Positions 43,836 through 57,300 of a stretch of 64,000 nucleotides of DNA are shown here, in pieces. Source of the DNA: Litoditis marina (taxonomy: Eukaryota > Nematoda > Chromadorea > Rhabditida > Rhabditidae); NCBI GenBank assembly GCA_964036275.1, contig OZ038434.1:35425279-35489278 (forward strand), in the 5' to 3' direction. Positions within the stretch are counted from its first letter, which is position 1, and every line of letters starts with the position of its first letter. The translations under genes and the position numbers were made by a program. Below the pieces are notes generated by a model. That model was not told the DNA's origin and did not search any database. It worked only from the letters and a program-made list of their open reading frames with translations.

Positions 43836-46800
43836 TTAGTTCATGGAAGCCGATCTTCTGGCGTTCTGAAACAAAATGGAAGAGTTAAATCTGAACGGTT
43901 ATCAATAAATAAATAAAAGTTTGATGATATTACCAGTCTCCATGGAATAATCAATCAACAATAATCACTGTGATACTCTAGCGATGGTTGATTGAAACTT
44001 TGGTGATGGTTAACGACATAAATTTTTGATGAGCAACTGATAACTAATGAAAATAGTACGAGATCAGAGATGACTAACTAGGACTTGTGTTTCTAAGAGT
44101 TCAGGAAATTTCAGTCGTGCTCCGGGTACGGTTCAGGTTAGCAGCAGTTTACCAACTACTTCGAGCTCTCGTATAACATTTATTATATACCAGTTATCAA
44201 TATTTGCCAAGGCTCATTCTTACTTTCCGTTATTAAACTACATCTGAATCTTCTCACTAAAGTAGATTTCATACACTTGATAAACATGCACTATTTTTCT
44301 CCGATAATAGCATTCGTGACCAAATTCACACTAGAATTGTCTAGAGAGAGAGGTGTGTTCTATGTGGAAACTCCTTGCTCATACGATGATCGCCCTGGTT
44401 TGAGAAACCTCATTGGTGATCTGAAAAAAGTCTTCATAACCATTGAAGTGAATATCAGACAAACATCCCTGTTCAACGCATGTTTGGAATTTAGGTCACA
44501 TAAAATTCATGAAGAGAACTGGCAAATTCACCAGTGAAACTACAAAATCACCACCGTTTACTATCGTACTATCAGTCGTATGGTTATTATATGTACCTTG
44601 ATTGTTGTTACAATACACTTAATCTGGTCCGAATTGAGCTATTATTGTTCAGAACATATTTCCCAACGAAAACATTAGGATAATTTTCCAGACCCAGCTA
44701 ACGAAATTTAACAGCCTGTTTGTAATGCAGAAAGCTCACTTCCGTTTCGACTTCCTTTTCATCATTCTGTAGCTGGACTAATTCATTTCGATATCTTTGA
44801 GATAGGGTTTTCTCTTTCGCTTCGAGTCTTGAGAGACGACTTTTTGCCTCCAACAGTTGCTGATTTTGAACTCGACTTGCCTGAACATGGTTTGATGCAA
44901 GTGAACATACAACAAAATTCTCAGTTTTCCATCAACCCTGCACACTCGGAATATGAGCATGGCATGGCGATATGAGCTTGTTTCGTTTTTAGCTGGAAAA
45001 ATATTGTTTAGATCAATCGAATTGTAATTTGTCACATAAAAATTGCGCCACGTTAGTTTCTCTCATGGTGTGAGACAACCGAGCAGTTTCTACGTTACAG
45101 CCATATGCGGAATGCAGATGCAGATGTATCTCACTTTGTTTCTGCACCCGTGGGATTCATCAAGTCGACTTGGGATGCCTGAAATTTGAAATCTACTCAA
45201 GAAGACAAAGTCATAAATCTGAGATTTTCCTCGAGTGACAGCAGGTAGTATACGTCCAATCTCTAGGGTGGTTTTAACTGTATTATCTAGAGCGAACTGA
45301 ATTTCCTAGAATTGGGTGTTGGGCTCATTGGAAAGCAACTGGAGACGATAGAGTATCAAGGTTTATTCAACTCAAGACAAATGAAAGAGTCTAAGGAAAT
45401 GGAGGCGGCATCCCGCTTTGGTCGTACGGACCTCTCTGCCAATTGTCTCCAACCTGTCGGTTATAAGCGTTGCCTGTAACGGAAACATAAGTCATATGTT
45501 ATGCAGAGTCATGATTATCAATCGCGGTCATGTGATTGATTGTCAAGATGGCAAGAGATTCCTCTATTTGAAGAGGAATCGAAAGTTGAAAGATCATCAG
45601 AGGTTACGTAAGACTAAAGTACTGGCAAGTACGTACACCTCCCTACATAACCGAGAGTCCGTCCCTGGACGTATGCAACTTAAATTCAGTACCCAACGCT
45701 AGAATTGGTTCAAACATTGCACTGCACTCGATCATTCCGTCCAGCAAACGATCCCTGCCAGTTGTTTTTGAGTGGTGGGGCGGTAAAGAATACTTATAAA
45801 ACAATATTACATCCTCTTCTGACTTGAAAGCGTCAGTGGTTGATAATTTGCCCGTATCATTTCAAGCAGGCTTGTCAGATGTGCACTACCTCTTGGTGGA
45901 GTTTCTGTACGTAAAGTGCCGGGAAACTGTTTTTTTTTGAATGGAGGGTTTTCAAGCTAAAATTCACGTGTGAACTCTTATGAGAAAAGGTTGACTGACA
46001 TGTGGAACTGCTTAAAAAAAACTTCATGTCAACAACGTGACAATCACTTTGAGAAATACTGATTTAACAATCATTGAAAATAAGCTTCTGGTAATTACCT
46101 GCTGTGAGTCTTTTGGGTACTGTGAACGAAAAATGATGGTAAGGGGCGTGTCTATTGTGCACGAGGATACTAGTTTTGTTGCCTTTTCGAAGATCAACTA
46201 GCGTGAATATTGTTGGTTTTTTTTTGACATCTGAGATATCGGAATCACAGGTACCATTTTTCGATAAATTTTCGACCTGTTTGAGTTGTGAGTCTTTAAC
46301 TTACACTGGAGCCAAATTAATAAGTTGTAACTGTGGTTCAAAGCGTAGACTCTTACTACGAAAGGACTTTGCACGTTCCTTCTGAACTTGCGTGGGCTTG
46401 CAGACCGGGGATTCGACTATATCATGTAGCTCCTCCAAAGCAGTGTTGTTGTCTGTAGAATCTTTGAAAGCGCGAGACAAAGCGTCTGCTACGGTGTTTT
46501 CTCTCATTTGTAACTTGACTCTGTGTCGAGTTTCAGTTGTAGATATCCGTTGGCCATGTCAAGCGAAGTGAAGTACTTGTTCCCGCCGATCTTCTCCAGA
46601 ATGGTTTCGATCCTGGGGATTGGAAAATTGTCTGGAATGGTCACCTCGTTGAGTTTTCTAAAATCGAGGCATACTCGGAGGCCGCCGTTCTTCTTTCTTA
46701 CCAATACAAGGTTACTGTTCCATGGAGTGTTGCTTTCCGTAATACGACCCGATTTTAGGAGGAAGTTGATATGTTTTTCTAACTCTGCCTGGAACTTGAC

Positions 46801-49800
46801 CGGGACTCTATATGGACGAGCGCGTACAGGTACTTCGGTAGAAGTATATATGTGAATTGGATCTGTTTCCGCGCTACCAAGATTATATTGTGATTTGGAA
46901 AATACGTCCTCATATTCCTTTAACAAATTTTCAAAGCGATTAATTCGGCATCAGTTAGGTCACACTTAGAAAAGTCAACCACAAAACTCCGGGTCAATTT
47001 CTGCAGTTTCGGCTTTCACCATGTTCACGTTGTGTGCACCTTTTTGCTCTGTTTCCACTATGCTAAATACACTGCCCGTCCAAAGCTGTCAGAGCCGCTG
47101 TGGATATCTTCATACCCTTGAAAAGTTTCTTAGGCTCATTTGTTGGGTTTGAAATCATCATGTACGGGCATTCTGAGCTGATGATGGCTGGAGCCACTAA
47201 TAAATCAAGCTGCGTTATTTTACTTGCTTGCGACATGAGAACTAAGTCTAAATTTTGAGTTCTGGAGTTGACAGTACAGGCAACAAATGCATCTGTGAGC
47301 GGAGGAACTACTGTGTTTTCTCCTACCCTGATTGCAACTTCATCAGTGTTCGAAATGTTCATTAAACCTGGGTTTCTTCCAAGCGGAATTCGCTCGTCCC
47401 CACAATGAAAAACGCCTTGCTGGTAGTCTAAATGGAACTTAGGAAGTCTAGCTAGTGCATCGTTACCCAGTATGATCTCGTACGAGTTTGGTCCAGCTGG
47501 CGTGCATTCGTCTTCTGTGAAATGAATGACGTGATCAAGTTCTGTTTCTCCTATGCGCATAGTGACGTTTTTATAACCTGCCACTTTCATGGGGCTACCT
47601 CCTAACCCTACGGCTAGTATGGTAGTTGGTGGATCTAATTGAGTAATTCTTAGGAGGGGGCATATAATTTTGCTTGAAATCGTGAAACTGGCTCCAGTAT
47701 CAATCGAAGCTAACATGCGCAATCCGTTGGCACGGATTGGTATGTGCGAAGTAAAGTACTCTTGTTTTGTATAAGCAACGTTCACACTGGGGATTTCGAT
47801 AACTGGAGGCCAATTATCCGTTCCTCGCGTACTGTTTTGTGCTTGCAAGTTTACGGTAACGTTGGATATGGTTTCGGTGCGAGCATTACTGAGCTCAGTT
47901 TTACGTGTTCTCTCCAATGGCCAATTGGCAGGAGTCTCGTTTAGTTTTCTTATCCCAAAAAGAAGTGGGAACTGTAGTTTCAAGTACGTTCCGAAGAGTT
48001 TAGATAATATTGTAATTGTTACCCAGACACTACATAGCATTACCCAAAAACTGTAAACTGACCAGTTTCCCAGAAGTGTCGTCCATAGTGAGGTTAAGTT
48101 GACGTCCTCCATTATGTGAAGTGGGCCATCCTCGACTTTCGCTGCATGGTTTAAGGCTTCTGTTATTGCTGCTGTGCTGCCGTCTATGGAATCCCAAAGT
48201 TCTGAAAAGTGTGTTGTTGGGCTAAATTCAGAAATGTTACCGATGACCATGTTGTGAAAAATTGTAACGGCCGGTGTCATTTTGACTGCGACTATGTTTT
48301 TGTAGTCCAAATGAACTTGATTTGGAGCGGATTCACTTACCAAACCTGAAAAAGGGTTAATTTCGAAAATAGTTGTACCTTCTACCAGCTGAAACACTTG
48401 GTCGGTATTACAAGGGACCTTAATGGCTCGGGTGCTTATAACCAGCGTAAGTGGGTCAAGGAAACCGGTCACAGAGACATTTTTTGGTAGGTGTATTCTC
48501 ACTTTCGGTTTTGAGAAACATTCACCTTCAAATGGTACAATGTTAAAAGTTTTTGGAGCTAGTGCTGTACACACACGTGTGCTTACCACGCCATCGCCGA
48601 GGTACTCCGATACAATATCATTCTCTTCAGCAAATGTCTTAATGCTAATGTTGGGTTAGCTGCCACCGTTGCAGTGACAGTCGCAGCCATGTTATCTATC
48701 GAAGAACATAATGAGTGTACGGTATGAGAGAAAAGAACTGACAAGTATTCATGCATAGACTCCTCTACTGCAAGGAGTTGGCTCGCAAGTTGATTAGAAG
48801 TCACTACTTCTACGTCGTGAGAGGATGCTCGCTTATTCTGCGATTGTACAAAATTAAACGCAAATCCTTGGTCGCTCACTATCAATTTGTTTTGGCAGTC
48901 AGTCAAACGAAGAGAAGAACCATTCCAAGAGAGTGTTAATTCATGATCGTTACTTAGCCAGATAAAACCAGTGCGAACACCTTGTAACGTAGTAAGAGGA
49001 ATAAAGCGACATAATTGATTCAGATCAGGTTGCCACAAGAGAGCGTCTCCAATACGTAGACTACAAAAACCAGAAGAATATGAACAACCTTCTAAATTAC
49101 CACTTGGAGATTCAGGAGTTAACTGATCAAATCGAGAGATAATTGAAGACGGAATAAGAACACAATTCGTGGAAACCGCTGTTTTCTCGCCAATGAAGCT
49201 ACCAAAAGGAGCGTTGGGCCATTCTAGTTCATGTAAATTCGTAGTTTTCCAAATATTATTATGTGAAATCATGTCTCCATGGGAGCATCTATGATGAGTT
49301 TGCATTTGCCTACACTCTTCGGCGGACACTGTCAAGTGATTAGTTTGAGAATGTTGTTCACGAACACCAAAGAAACTTACTGAGTAATGGGTGACTTGCG
49401 TGACTATTTTGCACAGATGGGCAGGATTTGAGTATTGCATAGAGTTTGGGCGAAATACGTTTAAGGCAACGTGACTCATGTGCGTTCCAAAAGGAGGGAC
49501 AAAAGATGAGCAATTGATCGATTGCGGCAGATGCCAGTGGTTGGCTATTGAGTGCGGGTTACAGAGCAAAGGAGAAAAGGCAACAACTGGATTGAGTAGA
49601 CAAACAAGTGAGAAGATCATTAATAGGTAGTTTGGAACTGACCAAACTGTGTTCACTGTTGCTGGTCCGTATGCCATCTCGTACAGTCTTTCGTTGCGTT
49701 GTTGAAGTGCCTCCATTTGTTCGTTCTTTTGAGCCAGTGCGGCTTCGAGTTCTTGAAGACCCGCTTCCCTCGGGAGTTTCTGCGCCGTCTGTACTACCAT

Positions 49801-52800
49801 GTTAGCTGGAAAGTTGGAATTTTGTTGATGGTTAAAGACAGGATTTGCCGGGCCTTGTGGCACTTGACCCGCTTGATTTGACATTTGCTGTAACGTGTTA
49901 TGCGCTGCTGGTGGGATTACTGTTGTACCCTGTGTCATCAGATACGGGCAGAATGGTTTAATGTGTCCAACCAATCTACAATGATAGCATGTAATGTTAC
50001 CGAAATTTGTTCTATTACCTTGAGTACGAGGTTGTCTGGGCGTGGATTTCTTACCACCGTAACCACCAAAGCCGGTATTATTAGCAGTATTCTGGTCATT
50101 GCTACTACTTTGGTTGACAGTTTGGCATGGTTGCGTATGAACTACAGTTACATGAAAAGAGGGTGTAATCGTGTTTGCCCGTGCTGCTTCGGATAAAAGG
50201 GCTTCATATTGTAAGGCTTTTCCAACTGCTTCATCTAATGATTTTGGTAAACTAGCTTTAACGTGGAATTTGATGTCGTAGCGCAAACCATCGAAGAATG
50301 CTTCTACCGCTTTTTCGTTTTGTACCGCTTTACTCAGTCCTGCTCCAGCTATCTTGGCTAACTTTCTAAGTCTGTTGACGAAGTCGTCCACAGATTCTCC
50401 AATGTTCTGTGTACATGCTCTCAGTTGTTGACGGCTCAACTCTCTACGCTGTGGGTCCGAAAAGGCCGCTTTAAGGGCGGTTACTAATTCATCGAATGTA
50501 ATTGCGGCATTGGCGTCGACTAACTCAGCCGCTTTATCCCTAGCCTGATCTTTCAAGTAAGCCAAGAGAAGTTTGAGCTTACCTGCGTCGTCCAGTGCGG
50601 GTGTGGCTGCGTTAGCTAGGTCCTCGAAGGTTCTTATCCATGCTTCGAAGTCGCCTCCGGAGCTACCTGAATACTGTTGCAAACCTGGGCCCTGGTTGAG
50701 CCCAAACGCTCCGAAAGCGTTCACCGCAGGTGGAGCATTTCTTTGATCCACTCTACCGGCTATGTTGACTAGTGCTGCGTTAATTTGATCTACTACATTA
50801 CGTTCCGCGTTGTTAGCTCGAATTGAATGTGCGTCACTCACTGTGGCCAACGCATGATGCGTATTCAGAATGTCATGGGCAGTAGCCTCTCTCAGGAGTT
50901 TGAACTCTTTTCCCCTGATGTTAGCTGAGTCTGACAGTCTTGGCAAAAGCTCAGCTGTTGTTATCTCCAATGAAGAGATGTCAGGGAGAGAGTTTCCTAA
51001 CCTACGAGGTGTGTCCATTTTCAGGAAGAGATGCAGTTGCTCTGGCTCTGGCAGAGAGTTAATTGAGTTCTCAGTTGAGTACTCACGATACTACTGTACG
51101 AGTACAAACCAAGAAAAAGGTAAAAAGTGTGTTCTATGTGAGAACCAAATGGAAGATGAGAATGCGTTAGCTGCATCTGCGCTCTGATATATATACCCAG
51201 GCGATGAGTGTATGTTGTGGTGCTTTCAATGAATATGCTATGTTTTGACTATAATTCGTGTGAATATTCCAATGTTTTTATTGAATATTGAATCATCTTA
51301 CAATTATTGCGGGAATATTCTTATGTTTTGGTTCAATAAAATTTGTCTGCGCTGGCATGATTGAAAATACCACAACATACGTTTCATATTTGTGAGAAAA
51401 TTCAAATTTTCTGACTCAATTCTTTTCACCTAAACCTAATTTGGTCTTCACCTTGCTGGCACGTGTACGGCCAATTCTTTCGAATCAAATTTCACGAGCG
51501 ACCATACTGAGGTCCTAACCATTTTACTTACTCACCTTTCGCCTGCACCGCACGTGCGACAATAGTTGAGACTATGCATCGTCCCAACGCGCTCAAAACT
51601 GTAGGAATACGTTTTCACCACGAGAGAAAACTACCACAAAACTACCAGGACAGTCTATCCTCTAAACGCACCATTTGCTTACCCGTTAAAGTTGAGATAA
51701 AAGGGCCCTAATTCAACTTTATTGGGTTCTAGAGGTTATGCCCGTTCCGGCCGACCGGGAAACATCTATTTAACCAAACCAGGGTACCCTTCCTACAGCT
51801 AGCATAAAAAAATTGGCAAACTACCCAGGAATAAAACATTTAGGTGAGCAAGGAGAGAGGTGCGAGGACTATGGCCTCCAAACCTACCGACGAGTGCGAA
51901 ACAGATCGACTCGGAAAAGGTCGACTGCGAGACGAAGAAACGAATATTGAGAGAGAAAAACTAAGAGAAACGTAAATGAAATAGATGGTGGAATGGAAGG
52001 GGTAGTGGATCGAACTAGAAGTTTCTAGAAAAGTCGCTGCTACCAATTGGGTGTTGGGCTCATTGGAAAGCAACTGGAGACGATAGAGTATCAAGGTTTA
52101 TTCAACTCAAGACAAATGAAAGAGTCTAAGGAAATGAAGGCGGCATCCCGCTTTGGTCGTACGGACCTCTCTGCCAATTGTCTCCAACCTGTCGGTTATA
52201 AGCGTTGCCTGTAACGGAAACATAAGTCATATGTTATGCAGAGTCATGATTATCAATCGCGGTCATGTGATTGATTGTCAAGATGGCAAGAGATTCCTCT
52301 ATTTGAAGAGGAATCGAAAGTTGAAAGATCATCAGAGGTTACGTAAGACTAAAGTACTGGCAAGTACGTACACTAGTAGCCTCTACATTTTTTGTAGCTA
52401 TCGGAATAAAGCCGTACTTTTCCACTTTAATGAAAAAGGCGTATTCATTGAACTCGACACCAATGGCTCGTACCTCACTCGAATTGGTGTTCTCAGATCC
52501 GACCGGCAAGTCTGTCACTTGTGGTCCATCGGCTGTGAAGGTGATGAGAAGCGGCTCAATCGAGCTCATCACCTCTTCTGGGGAACTAGCGTTCTGTAAC
52601 AGTCCAAGTTGATGCGGTGATGATACTTTATTTTGTTCAGTGAATGGAACAATACGTTGTCCGAAGCCAATATCTATGATTAACTTTTTGCATATCCGTT
52701 TTCTTAGTAGCCTAGCTGTTGTTTGTCAGCTTTTTCTAGGTCACTCGTTGGTGGACTGAGCGCAAAAAACGGTTACTTGTTGATCTAATGTACAGTTCAA

Positions 52801-54222
52801 TTCCGATTGGTTCGAATGATAAACAGATTTTCTGTTAGGGTTTCTAGTTGTCCACCCGCATGGTGATTTGAAGCGGTGTCTTAAAGGCAGAAAAAAAAAC
52901 AAATCCTATAAAGAACGGTGTTCTGATTAACTCAGCCATGAATGCCTAACAAAGGCATTCCAGAAATTGACTAGATTATAACCTTATAAGCGTCGTGTGG
53001 TTAGCGCCAGAGGGTATGAACTTTGCATAACGTTAACTTTTTTTCCTAACGTTGGCGGGTACCCTACAACAATGAAAATGGCTTGCAACAAACTTATAAA
53101 TGTTAGTAACTAAGTAAGTAAAGTAAGTGTGTTGCGTTCAATTGAGCTCGTGTGTTTGTGTCCCGAGAACAATAAAGACAGTATCTGAAAAGTTGTCCTT
53201 GATATCTTATTCTCTCGCTGCCTAGACCTAGGTTACGGGAAATTGTTTTTTTTTCAGAGCGAGATAACGTTTCTCACGCAGTGACTCACCGAGCAGATAA
53301 AACTTTTCACGAAGTGATACAACCAATTGTCAATCAACTTGCAAGACGTGGGTGGATCGGCGGAATCCAGGTGATTCATGATCCATCGAAAGCAGATCAC
53401 ACACGACGTCCAAGCCAAAAGGTCGTTCAATGTCTGATTGACGTTTCGGGTCAATCGAAATCCTCTGAAATAAAGTAATTAGAATTGTGAGTAGCTTAAT
53501 AAATCACACAATCACTGCCGAGTGGCAATTTTGTGACTCGAAATAAGATACTGACGTTCATTCAGTTTTTACGTGGTTCTCGTTGGCACAAGGTTACTTT
53601 TCTTTTGAAATATAAATTACGTTGCTGAAAAGTTGCCTCCGGACCATAAATCAAACAAGCAACCGACACGACAAAAAGCGTATCAGAAAATTGAACAATT
53701 TGACAATAGAACATTTGAATACCATTAGACAATATAAATAAGAGTTTATTTCAAGGTTGAGGTGGATTGTTACTTATATGTCCTCATCAGGCGACACGCT
53801 TAAACGTGAGGAACTCACACACATTCGGTCAAAGTTTCGTATGTCAACTGATCACTCTAATCGACAAAGTTTCTCAGGTATTCAGTTCGAGAATTCTATA
53901 ATAGTGTGCCAATGTAAGCATAAGTCACATGTTGAATAAATCTATTCTACTCTATTCTATAACGCGCAAAACAAAGAACAAAACTCACTTGGCGTGTGAT
54001 TCCACCTCTGTGCGCCAAAAACTGAAATCGAGCATGATGTCCACTGTCTCTTCTCTTCTCATTCCTCCAAATGAGCCCCTCGCATTGGTCACAATTTTTG
54101 TGAACAAATCAATTCCCTGAAATACGAATAATTCATTACACGTCACTGATATTTGCGGATTGTCTTTATTATTATCATTATTATTATTATTATTATTATT
54201 GGTATTATTATTATTATTATTA

Positions 54223-54281
<59 letters not shown>

Positions 54282-54315
54282 ATTATTATTATTATTATTA
54301 TTATTCTTATTATTA

Positions 54316-54380
<65 letters not shown>

Positions 54381-57300
54381 TTTATTTTTATTATTATTAT
54401 TATTATTTTTATTATCATTATTACTAAAACTATTGTTATGATAACTACTCTTCCCGATTATTTTCTGTAGTCATAGCCATTCTTTGCATAATCACTATCA
54501 ATTCCTGATTTTCTGTCTATATTATTGAGATCATTATTTTTTGTTTTTATTATGATACTGCTGGTGCTTGGATCACTCTCTGCTTCTCAAAACTTTCAGT
54601 GATTGTTATGAATACACTTTGATGACTCTGAGAGAAACTAAATATGAAATATGATGCGATCGATTTGTTATGGGAACGTACTCTATAGTTCCCAACAGTT
54701 CGATACAGCGCCACTTTGTACGGTCTCCAAAATCCATTGGTCTGCACCTTACCGTAACGCAGCTTTCCCAGCTGCGTCAGGGTTTCTTCTGGAAAGTCGC
54801 CCCATGGCTGGCTCAAGTGCTTGTCCGTAGGATGCAGGTGGAACAAGTGCGCCAAACCATCGATTATAATCAATGGGCTGCCCTGAACGTGCAAAGTGTT
54901 CACAAACATCTCAAATATTGCTAACACACTTTTTTGAATGAAACTAATTTTTTGAGCGCAACTAAGACTAGATATTCAGATAGTCAAAGCATTAAGATAT
55001 CCGCGAGCTGTGAGTTTAGGTGACAATGGGAAGACATTTTTCTATTCACGCGCACTCGAACTGTTTTCTCGATTGTTGTAACAGTAGACCAAGTATGCTC
55101 CAAATTGGGCTGTTGTTGTTCAAAACACAATTTCGAACGATTGTTGAAGGGGTGAGCAGGTTTGGAGAACGGAGTTACAAGTACGACTGCCGCTTCGCTG
55201 TTAATATTTTGTACAGAATACTGAAAAAAGAAAACTCACACAACGATATTCCTTTGTTGCTTCCATGGTCGCCACGGCCGGCTAATTGGGATCAGTCATT
55301 GAACACCTCTTGCTAAAATCAATATGGAATGAATGAAGAGAAAGGCAAAGTTTTGTTTCCCGACGCATCGGCCCTTTAAACTGTAAACCGATCCTGACGC
55401 ATCGGTCGTTCGAACTGCAAATGGATAATACATTGCAGTTTAAAGGACCGAATCGTTGCGATTGGCCCACATGATCGTCGTTCTATGAAAAAGGAGATTG
55501 GAAGGTTATGCAAATACATCTAGAGTGACTAACACCATATTTTAGATAATATGTGAAAGGAATATTGCTTCATAAATGGGAAACATTGATTAAAGTAATA
55601 GAAATACATGTAAGAATCCACTAGAGATGTGAAAATACCGATACTTTTTTTAGTTAGACTTTATTAAATATTAAATGAGGGCGCGAGAAAGGTTAGAAAG
55701 AAGAGGAGTAAAACTAAAGAAAAGCAAGCAGGTGCTTGAGAATGACGATTATTTGCTCCAGTCTCAACGCTTCAGTCCTTTTAACTGCCATACATCTTTC
55801 CATTGCAGTTCAAAGGACTGACGCGCCGAGATTGGAGCACATAATCGTCCTACTTTAAACCAAAGCCAAAAAAACTGAGACTGCCACGACCCTCAATGGA
55901 CACAATGCACGTACGCTAATTAGATACAACATGTTTGAACGGCGCTTTCGTTAACGTGTTAACATGTCTCGCCTACAGCAGGCGAGACAAGTTATATAAC
56001 ACGTTGAAGAAGGTCAGACAAGAATGAAGAAAGTTTTATGATTTTGATACACTTTAGGTGTTGAAAAAACTTTTATATGAAAATGGAGAAAATTGAGTGA
56101 TTTTCAAAAAATACAGTTTTATTAAAGTGAAAAAATGCATTACTGTCGAGGCTAGAAATTAGCATAGCTCATATAATAATTATTATGGATTAGCATAGCG
56201 CGCTGTAGGACGAGACATAAGGCAAATAAGGAAGAAGTTGGATGGTCGTACAAAATGTGACTGGGACAGAACTTAAATCCCCGGGCAAACTTCTTCCCGA
56301 AAAAAATCGAACCGATTCTTTTCGAACCAGTTGGTTCGGTCAAAAAATCAAACCGCTTGGATAGAAATCGACAGAGAACCGAACCAAATCCTAACAAATG
56401 TTACGTGGCCGACCAAATTTAGCATTTATCAGTTGAATCGGTTCGGTTTCATTTTTGTCAGCCTGCATTTGGTTCGGTTTTGATAAGAACCACCTGTTTC
56501 GGGAAGAATCGGTTTGATTTTGGTTCGGGAAGAGTCGGTTGGTTCAGAAAGGAGTTCACCAAATACCCGCGTGTCAGGACGTGATTTCTCATTATTGGTG
56601 TCTGACATTCTTCAACGAAGGCGCCTTTTCAACGATCTACACGAACAATCAATGTCCGACATACATACATAATAAAATATTAACAAATTGGGTTCTAATG
56701 TACTCAAGCTGAATACTTCAACTTTTTGAGCGTTCGAGCCTTCGAACACCTTCCCTTACGTTTCAAAAAAACTTACTTCATTGGTGCAGAGTTATTGAAA
56801 AGTTGAGTATCTACATTAATAGGGCGGATGCGATCTCGCATACCTGATTCAGATAACGTTAATAGCGACCACTCGTGGCTCAGGCAAACTGGCAAATGTA
56901 ATCAGAAAATTTCATTCTTGGTACTCTTGGTTCGGTTGAAGGACTTGAACCTGTAAACGAAACAGGGAATATTTGGGATCGTTTACAGAATTGTATTTCT
57001 TCAAACACAATGTAAAACGTTCTGTTTGAGTAGTTCAATGTTTGGTAATCTCAGAAACTGTCTGGTTGGTTTAAGTGGTTTTGCTATCTAAAAGACGCAT
57101 TCATAACATTCCAGCTTTTCCATCCCGTACCCGCGTTTTCTGAGAAACACCATGAATGCTTATCTGCTTAAATCAAGCTTTAAACTCATGCTTTGAACCC
57201 AAGCTCACAAATATTGTAGATGTATGCCCTTTATTTGCTCAAGTTTCTCGGCAAATGGTTCACAAATAACGAAGAAGCGGGCAAAAAACTTTAAAACGTC

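Larger units (their letters stand above)
45310..52372 (-). mobile_element. Ty3/gypsy-type LTR retrotransposon, internally deleted, with envelope-like region
   Basis: A 7063-bp element flanked by a 4-bp target duplication CTAG (45306-45309 and 52373-52376). It carries two 328-bp LTRs with one mismatch seen. Order on the element strand: LTR, about 1 kb leader, Gag, zinc knuckle, envelope-like glycoprotein, protease, start of reverse transcriptase, then a deletion joining RT to the end of RNase H, about 0.65 kb of unassigned sequence, and LTR. Integrase and the RT catalytic YxDD are absent, and there are frame breaks, so this copy is defective. The primer-binding site may be GGTAGCAGCGACTT next to the right LTR (52044-52031), and a purine run GGGAGG abuts the left LTR (45643-45638). 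Near-identical LTRs mean recent insertion, so an active helper element should exist elsewhere in the genome. Confidence 0.93.

Noticed and set aside
44778..45035. Alternative ending of the unrecognised gene in another frame (...KRKRKPYLKDIEMN)
   Set aside because: It fits the phase of exon 45178-45135, but the overlapping frame is a clean coiled coil ending at a strong donor with a terminal exon after it; left as an uncertainty in the gene entry.
46100..46300. Host exon captured by the retrotransposon
   Set aside because: Possible splice sites flank it, but the frame simply continues from the pol remnant after one stop, so decayed or extra element coding is simpler.
53281..53478. Plus-strand open frame MTHRADKTFHEVIQPIVNQ... 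with an AG acceptor before it
   Set aside because: The minus strand of the same region is an exon (53464-53290) with good acceptor and donor whose phases fit both neighbours; the plus frame has no partner exons.
54143..54470. Poly-isoleucine and poly-leucine open frames
   Set aside because: Translations of a TTA trinucleotide microsatellite.
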